A DNA stretch of 64,000 nucleotides from Apium graveolens (lineage: Eukaryota > Streptophyta > Magnoliopsida > Apiales > Apiaceae): the NCBI RefSeq assembly GCF_009905375.1, contig NC_133652.1, positions 18,898,850-18,962,849 on the forward strand, in the 5' to 3' direction. The position numbers were made by a program, and so were the translations under genes. Within the stretch, counting starts at the first letter, position 1. Each line of letters opens with the position of its first letter. This document shows, one piece after another, positions 10,912 through 21,356 of the stretch. Under the pieces are notes generated by a model that had not been told where the DNA came from, ran no database searches, and was given only the letters and a program-made list of their open reading frames with translations.

Positions 10912-11943
10912 TCAGATTTTCTGAAATTCTTCTTTTTCAGAACTTGTACCTCTCCTGGAAAACTTCTTTCCCTTCCTGAACTTTCTGTATGCAATCTTCG
11001 TGATTCCTTTCACTATAAGAGCACACAGCTTCATCATCTCTTCATCAACATCCGTCTCAGGAAAGCTTTCAGTTTCTGAATCATCATCACTGTCAGAACT
11101 TAATGATTCAGTATCAGACTTTATAATGAGTGCTTTCTCCTTGCTTTTCCTTGAGCTAGGTGCTTTGAGTGATTCTTCCTCGGCCTTAAGAGCAACTGTT
11201 CTTGATTTTCCTCCTTTTCTCTTGCTTCTTTGTTCCATCTCAAGTTCATGAGTCTTGAGCATCCCATAGATTTCATCAAGAGTTGTTTCTTCAAGTTTAT
11301 AGTTGTCTCTTATTGTTGTGGCCTTCAAATCCCAACTTTCAGGAAGAGCCAACAAGAATTTGAGGTTTGAATCTTCAAGAGCATATTCCTTATCAACTAA
11401 TGACAAATCATTCAAGAGTTTGCAGAATCTGTCATATAGACCAGTTAATGACTCATCAGACTTTGAGTCAAAGTGCTCATACTCTTGAGTGAGTATTGTC
11501 TTCCTGTTCTTCTTGATTGAATCGGTTCCCTGACATCTTGTCTCCAGAGCATCCCATATCTCTTTTGCAGTCTTGCAGTTTATTACCCTGTTTGACATGA
11601 CATTATCAATGGCACTGTGCAGTAAGTGTCGTACCTTTGCATCCTTAGCAATTGAAGCAATATCTTCAGCAGTGTAGTCGCTCTTCTCCTTTGGTACATA
11701 CTTAGCTGCTTCACCTGTAACTACAACATCGAGCTTGGTTGGTCTGTGAGGCCCTTCTAAGATTCTGTCAATATATTCTGGATCAGTGGCTTCCAGAAAC
11801 ATGGTCATCCTCACCTTCCATATGAGATATTCAGATGGCCTCAGAATAGGAACTCTGATTGTCTCATAACCACTATGAGTTTTAGTCTTTTGAGTTTCTT
11901 CAGTTAGGGTGGACTTGGTTGGTGTTTTAGGTTCTTCAGACAT
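10912..11943 (-). CDS. gag: Gag capsid part of element A
   Basis: This 343-residue open frame is the N-terminal half of a copia Gag, the protein that forms the virus-like particle. An early segment with SEYLIWKVRM is followed by the plant copia gag (UBN2-type) region with NCKTAKEIWDALETRCQG at about residues 122-140 and LYDRFCKLLNDL at about 170. The ATG at 11943 lies about 50 bp inside the LTR and matches the start of the related protein in element I. The frame ends in a Lys/Ser-rich stretch just before the zinc knuckle, which sits in another frame, so one indel has separated capsid from nucleocapsid. Confidence 0.88.
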   Translation of the reverse strand: MSEEPKTPTKSTLTEETQKTKTHSGYETIRVPILRPSEYLIWKVRMTMFLEATDPEYIDRILEGPHRPTKLDVVVTGEAAKYVPKEKSDYTAEDIASIAKDAKVRHLLHSAIDNVMSNRVINCKTAKEIWDALETRCQGTDSIKKNRKTILTQEYEHFDSKSDESLTGLYDRFCKLLNDLSLVDKEYALEDSNLKFLLALPESWDLKATTIRDNYKLEETTLDEIYGMLKTHELEMEQRSKRKGGKSRTVALKAEEESLKAPSSRKSKEKALIIKSDTESLSSDSDDDSETESFPETDVDEEMMKLCALIVKGITKIAYRKFRKGKKFSRRGTSSEKEEFQKI

Positions 11944-11982
11944 GATTGTTTTTGGATCTTAACTGTTTGTGTGTTAACAGAA

Positions 11983-11995
11983 GGCTCTGATACCA
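11983..11995 (-). other. Primer-binding site of element A (initiator tRNA-Met)
   Basis: On the minus strand this reads TGGTATCAGAGCC, complementary to the 3' end of plant initiator tRNA-Met, two bases inside the LTR end. It fixes the element's orientation. Confidence 0.92.
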
Positions 11996-11997
11996 CT

Positions 11998-12586
11998 TGT
12001 TAGGTCATACACACTGTAGAAGGGGGTTGAATACAGTGTATAGTACAATCAAATCGATTTAAAGAATACAGATAATAAAACACAGATCTTAATAAACTTA
12101 ATAATCTCTGTTACAATATGAAACCGTAACCTCTCAGTGATGAATGAATATCACGAGAGCTGCTAGGGTTATGTGTATAATGTTCTCGATCGATAACACA
12201 TCTAGTATAAACCCTATGCCTATGTTTATATAGTACACAGTTACAAGATCTTCTAATTGATATGGAATTTAATTCTGCTTCCTAAAATATATCAATCAGA
12301 TATCTTCTTTTCCAAGTCTTCTATTCTTCATAGAATTCCTTCTTCATGCACATCTCTTCTTATGTTTGTCTTGATCTTCTTTCCTTTCAATCAGCCTTTC
12401 CTTTTCTGTTCGTCCTTCAACACTTAAGGTCTGATATCCATCTTCTGATATCTTAAGTTCTGATAACTTAAGTACTGACTCCAGTAAATGCTGATTTCAG
12501 GTTAAGTACTGATCTTCCTTGCTAAGTAAGATCTGTAAGACTAAACATGAAACACATAAACATGACATTATCAAATATATCTAACA
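11998..12586 (-). repeat. 5' LTR of element A
   Basis: The 589-bp block starts TGTTAG and ends CTAACA, a perfect 6-bp terminal inverted repeat, and lies directly outside a tRNA-Met primer site. Its counterpart is the diverged LTR of B at 20750-21356. It holds several copies of the AAGTTCTGAT-type motif described under findings. The sequence after 12586 (AAATC first) is B pol; the matching duplication would be outside the window. Confidence 0.92.
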
Positions 12587-14351
12587 AAATCCAACTCAGA
12601 GAGCATAATTTCAGGGGGAGCATCAGAAAATGTTGATGAAGAAAGCATGGATCATGGGGGAGCATCCAGTTCTAGAGAAAACCTTCCATCTGCAAGAAAG
12701 TGGACTAAATCATATACACCTGACTTAATTATTGGAAATCCTGATGCAGGTGTCAGAACTAGAACAGCTACTTCAAGTGAATGTCTCTATAATTCTTTTC
12801 TTTCTCAGACTGAACCAAAGAAAGTGGAAGAAGCTATTCAAGATGTTGATTGGGTGTAAGCAATGCAGGAAGAGTTAAATGAATTTGAAAGAAATAAAGT
12901 CTGAACCCTAGTGCCAAGACCAAATAACAGATCTGTTTCTGGTACAAAGTGGGTATTTAGAAATAAAACTGATAGTGATGGTATAATTACAAGGAATAAA
13001 GCAAGACTGGTTGCAAAAGGATATTCTCAACAGGAGGGAATTGATTATGATGAAACATTTGCACCATTTGCTAGATTAGAAGCCATAAGGATATTTTTGG
13101 CTTATGCTGCTCACAAAAAGTTTACAGTGTTTCAAATGGATGTGAAAATTGCTTTTCTCAATGGAGAATTGGAAGAGGAAGTATTTGTTGAACAACCTCC
13201 AGGACTTGTAGATTCTAAACTTCCAAATCATGTCTATAGGCTTGATAAAGCACTTTATGGCCTTAAGCAAGCTCCAAGAGCATGGTATGAGACTTTAGCT
13301 CAGTTTCTTCTGAAAAGTGGATTTAACAGAGGAACTATTGACAAAACACTATTCTACCTCAACCATGGAAAGGACTTACTTTTGGTACAGATATATGTTG
13401 ATGATATCATTTTTGGTTCTACAAATGACAGACTTTGCAAGAAGTTTGCCAAACTGATGCAGTCAAGATATCAAATGAGTATGATGGGGGAACTTAACTA
13501 TTTTCTGGACCTTCAAGTCAAGCAGAATGAAGAAGGCACTTTTATTTGTCAATCCAAGTATACCAGAAATTTGTTGAAGAAATTTGGAATGCAATATTGT
13601 TCAAGTGCATCCACTCCCATGGCCACTGCAACAAAATTGGATAAGGATACTGGTATATCAGTAGATGTTACTGATTACAGAGGTATGATTGGCTCTCTAC
13701 TCTATCTAACTGCTAGTAGACCTGATATCATGTATGTTACCTGTCTTTGTGCAAGATTTCAAGCAGATCCAAGAGAACCTCACTTAACAGTTGTGAAAAA
13801 GAATTTTCAAGTATCTTAAGGGAACAGCTGATCTGAGAATGTGGTATCCTAGAGAGTCAGACTTTAAATTAATAGGTTACTCATATGCAGATTTTACAGG
13901 ATGCAAAATTGACAGGAAAAGCACAAGTAGAAGTTGCCAATTTCTTGGAGGTAGATTGGTTTCTTGGTTTAGCAAGAAACAAAAGTCAATTTCCACATCA
14001 ACTGTAGAAGCAGAATACATTGCTGCAGAAAGCTGCTGTGCACAGATTCTTTGGATGAAGAATCAGTTACTGGATTATGGGTTAACATACTTTAAAATCC
14101 CTATTTACTGTGCTAATCAAAGTGCTATTTCTATGACAGGTAATCCAGTTCAACACTCAATGACAAAGCACATCAGCATTAGGTACCACTTCATAAGGGA
14201 ACATGTGGATGAAGGTACAGTGGAATTGCACTTTGTTCTAACAGATCAACAACTAGCAGATATCTTCACAAAACCACTGTGTGAAGCTACTTTTACAAGA
14301 TTGGTAAATGAACTTGGAATGGTTTCAGGTTCTTTCTCTAAGTCTGCTTAG
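12587..14351 (+). pseudogene. pol: Element B reverse transcriptase and RNase H, degenerate
   Basis: The sequence encodes the copia reverse transcriptase ([44 protein letters not shown]) and RNase H up to GMVSGSFSKSA and TAG. It is broken by TAA at 12857-12859 where A has Gln, by TGA in place of Trp in KVWTLVP near 12902, and by an extra A near 13800 that shifts the frame. In RNase H the SDAD motif has become SYAD, removing an acidic residue expected at the active site. Its reading frame begins abruptly at the A insertion point. Confidence 0.88.
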
Positions 14352-15775
14352 TTTATGTTCTGTTTTATCAAATTTTATGATCAGTATTTACAGATATTAC
14401 TATCTTTGTGTATTCTGTGCTTAAATTGAAAATTGCTTAAGTATTGATTGTTATCTGATGTGTATTTCTAAACTCTGATAGTGATATGAATGTTTCTGTG
14501 ACTCTTCAATCAAATGAGGACAACTGTGCTAGATGCTGACCTAGTAGTCTTTAATATACTAAAGATCCCATGTTTGAAGTAATTGTTTATGTGGAAATCT
14601 TTTAACACAAGCAAATTCTGATATTGAGCTTAGTTAAATTTACTTTGTGTATCTTATTACTAAGTCAAAAACTAGAATAGTGCTTCTTATCTGTTAAGTT
14701 CTGATGTTAGTAAATCTGATGGATGTACTAAGTGCTGATAAATCTCACTTATCAAAAGAAAAAGGAAAAGAAAAAGGAATAAAAATCAGGTATTCCTTTG
14801 AGATCTAGAGTAAAAATGTGGAAGGGACGACCCAAGTGCATTGCTGGTATTAAGTAATATGCATCAGAAAAGCAAATAAATATTTTCTTGGTGACTTTTC
14901 ACACTCTATGATTACTGGAGAAATACTCTGATAATATCATAAATTCTGATAAGCAGTCGTGACTCACTTACACTGAGAAGCCACTGTAAAATGGAATTTC
15001 AAAAGATGCATAAAATGAGCACAAAATAGTTGAGGTGGACTCATGCATGAACTCATTCTAAAGTAGACTTCAGAATTATGACAGATTTTGAGCAAAGTTC
15101 TTAGTTATGCCTTATTTCTAAGATGTACTAAAGTGAATTAGACTTTAATCTTTATCTGATATTTAGCTTACTGCATACACATACACTCCATATGAATGAT
15201 GAAAATTACTGTGGTGATAAATGTTGTTTTAGATGAACAGTTTATGTGTCAAGTTGCATAAATTCTGAGGACAAGTTCTGATGGAAGTTCTAATGATTAA
15301 GTTCTGAAGAAACGAAATCAGAATTTGTGTGAAGAATTACAGAAATAGGCATTCACTTTTCGAGTTAAGAAATCATGTTCTGATGACTGTTAAGTTCTGA
15401 TATAAGTCTAAGTTCTGATATTAAACTCTTATTATGTACTTGACTTATTTGTGGTTAAAATCTGAAACAGTCTTATTTGAAATCAGAATATGTTTGGGTG
15501 AGATATTAACAATCAACTTAATTTGGGTTAGTTGTACACGTCTATGCACAATATTTTTTACTTGTTTAGTATGCGCATTAAATCATGTTTTAAACTTCCA
15601 ATAGCTGTTATTATTCTCATCAGTCTAGGGAGACGAAGTAGAATTTTTTCTACCTGTAACCATTCAATTTTCCTTGCGTCTCTTGGTATACTATTGCCTA
15701 TATAAATCAACACCTCGTTCCAGCCAATACATCTCTCATTTTCTCTCAAACTCATTCTTTTCTCTCATCACAAAC
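14352..15775 (+). other. Spacer of element B between pol and the small ORF
   Basis: No supported gene. The sequence parallels A 4820-6390 with long conserved blocks (for example 14820-14865 and 15185-15290) and many AAGTTCTGAT-type motifs (15260-15430). The end contains a TATA box and a pyrimidine-rich leader before the small ORF. Confidence 0.72.
15699..15707 (+). promoter_or_regulatory. TATA box before the small ORF in B
   Basis: TATATAAAT lies 77 bp before the ATG at 15776 and is followed by a CT-rich leader and the context CAAACATGG. Position and leader resemble a normal Pol II promoter and match A. Confidence 0.55.
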
Positions 15776-16045
15776 ATGGTTCACTTTAACTTAGTCCTGA
15801 ACTATGACACTTTCACTATCACTTTGAGATGTAATGAATGGGAGTAGGAATGGCATGTTACTGCTATTCCTGATGAAATCTGGGACTCAGTTCCCCAAGA
15901 GGTCCTCACAGACCTCTTGTTCTTTTACATGGACTACCATCGCCATCTTGAGCATCTGGAAGAGGAACGGAGGGAAGCTTTCCGACAGCAGGAGCGAATC
16001 ATTCGTCTCGCTGTTCTTTTTGTTGAGAGTAGGAAGAAGAAATAA
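15776..16045 (+). pseudogene. Small accessory ORF of element B with one stop
   Basis: This is the counterpart of the 88-codon ORF in A: 89 codons from ATG at 15776 to TAA at 16043-16045, interrupted only by TAG at codon 24 (15845-15847), where A has CAG-type Gln. The C-terminal charged helix (LEEERR ... QQERIIRLAVLFVESR) is well conserved. Single-base loss in an otherwise intact frame supports that it encoded a protein until recently. Confidence 0.62.
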
Positions 16046-16780
16046 TTGAAGCTATCTGTTTCTCTTCACCATCAGCTTTGTCTGGCTTCTTGGCTTAGGA
16101 TTAAAGCTGTTGATGTTAGGATTTGTAGCTTAGGACAATCTTGTACTGTTCAGCATGTAATTTAAATTTCATGAAATGTATTTGCTCAATCTTTTAATGA
16201 AATTTTATATTTATGCAAGATTTTGTCTCTGAGTTGTTTGATATTCTGATAAGATTTTAAATCCTGATACTAACCATATTCTGATGACCTTTTCAACACT
16301 GATACAAATCAAGTTCTGATTCTGACGTGGCAGTACTTATTTACTTGATTTATTTTTGGTCATTCTCTCATTGGTCATATTTTTTTCCAGAATATTGGTC
16401 ACGCAGTGATAAAAATTTATTAAGTGGGAACAATTTTAAATTTTAAAAATAAAACTGAACTACCTTGATTAATGGGATTACTTGGTAAGTGGAACGATTT
16501 TTCCTTGAAAAACTGCATGTGATAAGTAATGATTACTGAATACCCGTGCCCATTAATTATCCTTTACTGCTGCATGTCTGATAGGTGTCCCAACGGTTAC
16601 TTTTTCTACCGTGTATAAGTAAAAGAGAGAAAAGATTGTAAAATCTTTTCATTACTTTCATATTTTATCTCTCTCTCTCTCTCTCTCTCTTTACTTTTAT
16701 TCTCTCTCATCTACTGACGATTTTTCATACAGACATTTTCTCAAACACCTTACAGGCAATCTTCTTTCTCACAAATTATC
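16046..16780 (+). promoter_or_regulatory. Candidate promoter and leader of the B accessory ORF
   Basis: Contains CAACGGTTAC at about 16590, a TATA-like TATAAGT at 16614-16620 (167 bp before the ATG), and a pure TC tract at 16668-16691 in what would be the leader. The same arrangement, with a shorter pyrimidine tract, is found in A and C. No other gene is visible. Confidence 0.55.
16668..16691 (+). repeat. (TC)n microsatellite in the accessory-ORF leader
   Basis: An uninterrupted TC dinucleotide run of 24 bp between the TATA-like box and the ATG at 16781. A and C have shorter GA/TC patches at the same place, so it has probably expanded in B. Confidence 0.85.
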
Positions 16781-19700
16781 ATGGCACCCAAGGACATAAT
16801 TTTTGATGGAGCTACATTTGTTCCTAATAACTTCTCTGCTGTTCTTAGCAAGTCAGAAGCACCCTCTGACCTTCACTTCATTCAGGACTTTCTTGCTAGT
16901 TCTGATATTGGGTATGCTCTGACTACACCTGAAGCATTCTCTGGTAGTCAAGTACTGGAATTTTGGCGAAGCGGTGTATATGATGATTGTGGTGCTCAAG
17001 GGTCCCCAAGTATTATCTTCTCATGAGGGGAGGATGAGTATGTTGTGACCTTGTCTATGGTTCGACAAGCACTGCAGCTACCTGAGAACTGTGTTTATTC
17101 TACTGTTGACGAGCCAGTTCTTCAAAACATGATGGCCATTCTGGGATATGAGAGGACATTGGCAAAGCTTGGCCAGTTGAAGAGATCTTTCATAAGGAGG
17201 GAATGGAGTTTCTTCTTTGACTGCATTACCAAGGCTTTTGCAAACAAATGCTCAAATTTCGATGCAATTCCCATATTCAGCCAACAAATCGGGTATGCTC
17301 TCATAAATCGAACTGATTTTGAATATGCAAGTGTTGTTTTAGGTTTTATTGGGGATAGAATGACAGAAGATAGATCTACTATTTATTTTTCTAGATTATG
17401 TCAGCTTATCTATAGTTTTTGTTCTGATAATAAGCTCCAAAGTGCTCATGAATTAATTTCATCATTCAGAATAGCTAAAAGAGCTTTTACTGACTTATTA
17501 TCTACTGATAATAAGAAGGCTGTATTAAGACCCCTCTTAATCCCTTAATCTGTCAAACAAGCCTTAATAACCTATGACCCTGTTAAGTACACTACACTAT
17601 ATCCTGATGTTCAACCATCTGAACCTCATCCATCATCACCTACCACCTCTACTTAGCCACCTCAGACTTCTCAACCTCAACCTTCAGAACCTACACTGCA
17701 GCCTTCATCTTCCAAATCAAAGAGGGCTAGGAAAGTACCTCAGCAACAACAGAAGAGAAGGAGATTCGCTCTGAGAGATGAATCAGATGCTGAGGAACAG
17801 GTTCCTGTATCAGAACCTGTTGTTACAGAAGCTGAGAAGGTCTCTTCTCAGAAGGATACTGGAATTGGGGGTTCTAAGCTTCTCAAAAGGCTTAGAAGGA
17901 TGTATTCTGATGAAACTCCCAAGGTATCTCCACCTTCAAAGAAATGAAAGAAACAGAGAGCTCACAGGGACAGGGCCAAGCCAGTTTCAGAGGATGAGGA
18001 AGCAGCAGCTAAGGAAGGAGATCAAGAATCTATGATCTCAAAGGAGCCAGAACTTGCTGAAGTTACTGCATCTCCACCTCCATTGTCACCAACTCAGGAA
18101 ACTGCTCAAGAGAAAGAATCTACACCACCTGTGTCTCCTATAGATGAACCAATACTTAGTGCAAACCCAGGCACAAGTGCTGAAATTAATATTCACAACC
18201 TGGTTGTGCCTGCAGTTTTGTACTTAGAAGCTCCACCAGCTCCAATCACTCCACCAACAACACCAATTCTTGATGCTAATGTTGATCCAGAATTGCCTAC
18301 TACACCTTCTCTGCATCTAAATACTGAAGATCAGATTTTAGGTGAGCATCAGAATATGGTTGTTGATCAGAACTTGGAAGCAGATCAGCCCTTAGAGGAT
18401 GATGTTGAAGTCTCCATAGCTTCTCATACTGTTCTTTTATCAGAAGAAGCTGAAGTTGTTGACTCTGTAAGTTCTGATGCTGCAAATGTTGATACTACTG
18501 GTAATGCTGCTATAAATTTAGATGCTGATGCAGCTGGTCCTTCTGGATATGCACCTCTACAAGCTCCTTCAAAAGCTAAATTAGTTAAAAAGTTTGTTAG
18601 AGGGGATGCACCAGTACCTTGGATTGAAACTCCAAGAGGACAGGAGTGGACTAAAGAATGGAACTCAGTCAGTTTTGTTCCTTCTGAAAATATTCTTGCT
18701 CGGCACTTAGCCAAAGCTGATGAGATGCTCGTCAATGATGATTTCAAGACACAACTAAGAGTTACTGCACTTAGTACAAGGCACCTTCAAGGTCAACAAT
18801 CTGTAACTCAGGCCAAGGTGGAAAAGATTCAAGAATCCTTGAATCAGCAAGATACAGTTGTCAAGCTGGACAAGAAAATGTTTTCAAACCTACCTTTGAA
18901 CGAATTGCCTACATTGAGAAGACCCAAGAGAAGCAACAGTCTCAGATTGATGAAATTTTGAAAAATCAAGCTTCTCAGCAATCTCAACTCAATGAGATCC
19001 AATCCTCAGAGGAATTGCTTGTCTCTCTTCTTTTACTTGCTGATGCCAAAAAGGGGGAGAAAGTAATTAAGTCCAAATACAAACCACCAGTTAAGACACT
19101 GAAGGGAAAGGATGATGGTAATGACCCGGGAAACTCTGGAATGGGTGGAGGTCATGGTCAAGGTCAATATCATTCATCAAGTAAAGCTGGAACTACAAGT
19201 CAGAGAACAAGTTCTGATACTTGGAGAAGAATAACTTCTGATACTGGTAAAATGATAAGTTCTGATGAACTTTTGGATCTTGATGAAGAAATTTCAAGAT
19301 AGTTATTTCTGAAAGAAAATCCAGGAATGGACTTTGAGAGTCTAAAGGAAGAAGAAGCTAGACTTAAGCTAGAAAATTTCAACTCTAAATCTGAAGCTTC
19401 TGTTGTTAAAAAGAAACTTCCTAAGGCTAAAGGCATTGTGATAAAAGAAAGGACAAATCCTGTGACAACCAAGGCCAAATCACAATTGCAGATAGATCCA
19501 AGGTCCAAGGGCAAATAAATAGTTGGTGAACTTGTAAAGGTTTATGTGCCTCCTGTGAATAAAGAAATTTATGTTGAAGATGCTAATCTTACTCTGGATT
19601 CAAAGAATATTTCTAAGACAACCTCTGACATGGCTCAAGTTATTCAGAGTCAAGATGTAGTTAGTTCTGATATAACAAAGAAGCAAGCAACCTCTGACAT

Positions 19701-20523
19701 AGCTCAAGTTGGCTTGATATCAGAAGATAAGTCAAAGGAAACCTCTGACATTGCTCATGTTAAATCCTCAAAGTTACTCCTACCAGGATTCACTAAAGCC
19801 AAACAGACTCAATCTTTGAAGACTGCAGCAAGTGGTTTTGAAGCAAGAGTGGTGACTGGAAAGGAAGTAAGAGATAAATCTGGATTGGGTAGTGCTGATG
19901 AAAGAAGAGTACATAACACAACCAATGATCCAACTTCCTTAAGTGAACCAGGTGTTGGAACAACTCCTGAAAGATTGAATCAACTAGAATCTGTACAGAT
20001 GGTTTACCATACCTTCTTGAAAGAACACATCTTGTTATACTTCATGACAGATGGAAGGGTTTACCATATAAGGCAGAATGCTATACCACTGAAGTACTAT
20101 GAGGAATTAGAACATGTTTTATTCCTACTTCAAATGAAGAACAGATTAACAGATGGTGCTGCAAATTATTTGAAGACTCAAATTCAGAGACAGTAGAAGC
20201 TCTATTCTGTAAAGTCTGACAGCATATATTATCCCAAGTATAGAGATCACAAGGGTGATATTGTTGATATGAAGCCTAATACTGAAAAGATCAGAACATA
20301 TCTTGGTATTAAGGGACTTGAATTCAATCTAGAGTCTGACGAAGCCTATATCATCAGACTGGATCAGGAGTTGAGAAAAGCGAAAATTAATAATCTCAGA
20401 TATGCTATCTTCCAAACTGGTGAAGATACTGCAGAGCTTAAAGATGCTAAAAGGAGAATGATTGATGAACTCAGATATGCTGAGAGATGTTTGGTTAAAG
20501 AACTATCTCAGAACAACTCCTGA
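16781..20523 (+). pseudogene. Large 3' accessory ORF of element B, degenerate
   Basis: Same protein as in A, from MAPKDIIFDGATFVP to KELSQNNS, about 1,247 codons. In-frame stops include 17024-17026, 17546-17548, the TAG near 17655, the TGA near 17946, 19300-19302, the TAA near 19516 and 20194-20196; one frameshift lies near 18885. Between them the conserved N-terminal domain (IRREWSFFFDCITKAFANK), acidic middle, coiled coil (NQASQQSQLNEIQ), Gly hinge (GMGGGHGQGQ) and C-terminal module are all readable. Its length shows that the active family encoded a protein of roughly 1,240 residues in one frame. Confidence 0.82.
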
Positions 20524-20736
20524 TATTGAAGAGATCATAAATTGAAGCCAAGTCAAAGATCTACAACTGCATAAATCCTGATGTGTATACAGACTGAAGT
20601 TGTTATCAGAAGTTAAAGTTGGTAAAGCTTTAAGGACTGTAAGTTGTAGTTATCTAGTCAAATTCTCATGCATTTGTACTTAATGTTTTTGACATCATCA
20701 AATATCTGTTGAACTTGTATATTATGCTAATTTACA

Positions 20737-20749
20737 AGTTGGGGGAGAT
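20737..20749 (+). other. Polypurine tract of element B
   Basis: AAGTTGGGGGAGA directly abuts the LTR start TGTTAG at 20750, the expected plus-strand priming site. Confidence 0.85.
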
Positions 20750-21356
20750 TGTTAGATTTATTTGATAATGACATGTCTAATATGATTTGTGTTTAGTTTT
20801 CAGATCTTACTTAAACAGGACAAATCAGTACTTAACTGAAATCAGCACTTATACTAAAGACAGAACTTAAGTTATCCGAACTTAAGGTTCAGGAGATATT
20901 TATCAGGAGATAATATCAGGACTTAAAGGAAACTTTCAGATAAGGAAGGCGGCTGATTGAAAGGAAAGAAGATCAAGACAAATGCAAGAAGGGATATGCA
21001 TGAAGAAGGAATTCTATGAAGAATAGAATACTTTAAAGAAAAGATAACTGATTGATATATTTTAGAAAGCAGAATTATATTCCATATCAATTAGCGATTA
21101 TCTTGTAACTGTGTAGTATATAAACACAGACATAGGGTTTACACTATAAGTATTATCATTATCGAGAATATTATTCATTGTAACCTTAGTAGCTCTCGTG
21201 ATATTTTGTTCATCACTGAGAGAGGACAGTTCCATATTGTAACAGAGTTTATTGCATTGAATAAAGTCTGTTTTCTGTTACCTGTATTATTTGAATTCGA
21301 TTTGATTGTGCTATACACTGTATTCAACCCCCTTCTACAGTGTGTGTGACCTGAAA
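20750..21356 (+). repeat. 3' LTR of element B
   Basis: The 607-bp LTR begins TGTTAGATTT and ends in a diverged form of the A terminus (CTGAAA instead of CTAACA), matching the A LTR in reverse orientation, including the ATTCAACCCCCTTCTACAGT block near its end. The decayed end agrees with B's greater age. Confidence 0.85.

Larger units (their letters stand above)
1..12586 (-). mobile_element. Ty1/copia LTR retrotransposon A (SIRE-like layout), lacking only its 3' LTR in this window
   Basis: Reading leftward on the minus strand, the order is 5' LTR (11998-12586), primer-binding site, gag, protease, integrase, reverse transcriptase, RNase H, a short ORF and a long accessory ORF. Integrase before reverse transcriptase is the copia order, and a large ORF after pol is typical of the SIRE/Maximus group. 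Comparison with B, whose 3' LTR starts about 90 bp beyond the equivalent of position 1, puts A's 3' LTR just outside the window. A's right end meets position 12587 of B inside B's pol, so A is a later insertion into a relative. Several stops and frameshifts make it probably inactive. Confidence 0.9.
12587..21356 (+). mobile_element. Ty1/copia element B (same family as A), 3' part with LTR
   Basis: From 12587 the sequence matches A's pol between integrase and reverse transcriptase and then follows A throughout: pol end, spacer, small ORF, accessory ORF, polypurine tract and 3' LTR. The 5' half is missing because A inserted at 12586/12587; it should lie left of the window. Many stops and frameshifts mark it as older than A. 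Its right end is joined to the middle of the accessory ORF of E. Confidence 0.88.
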
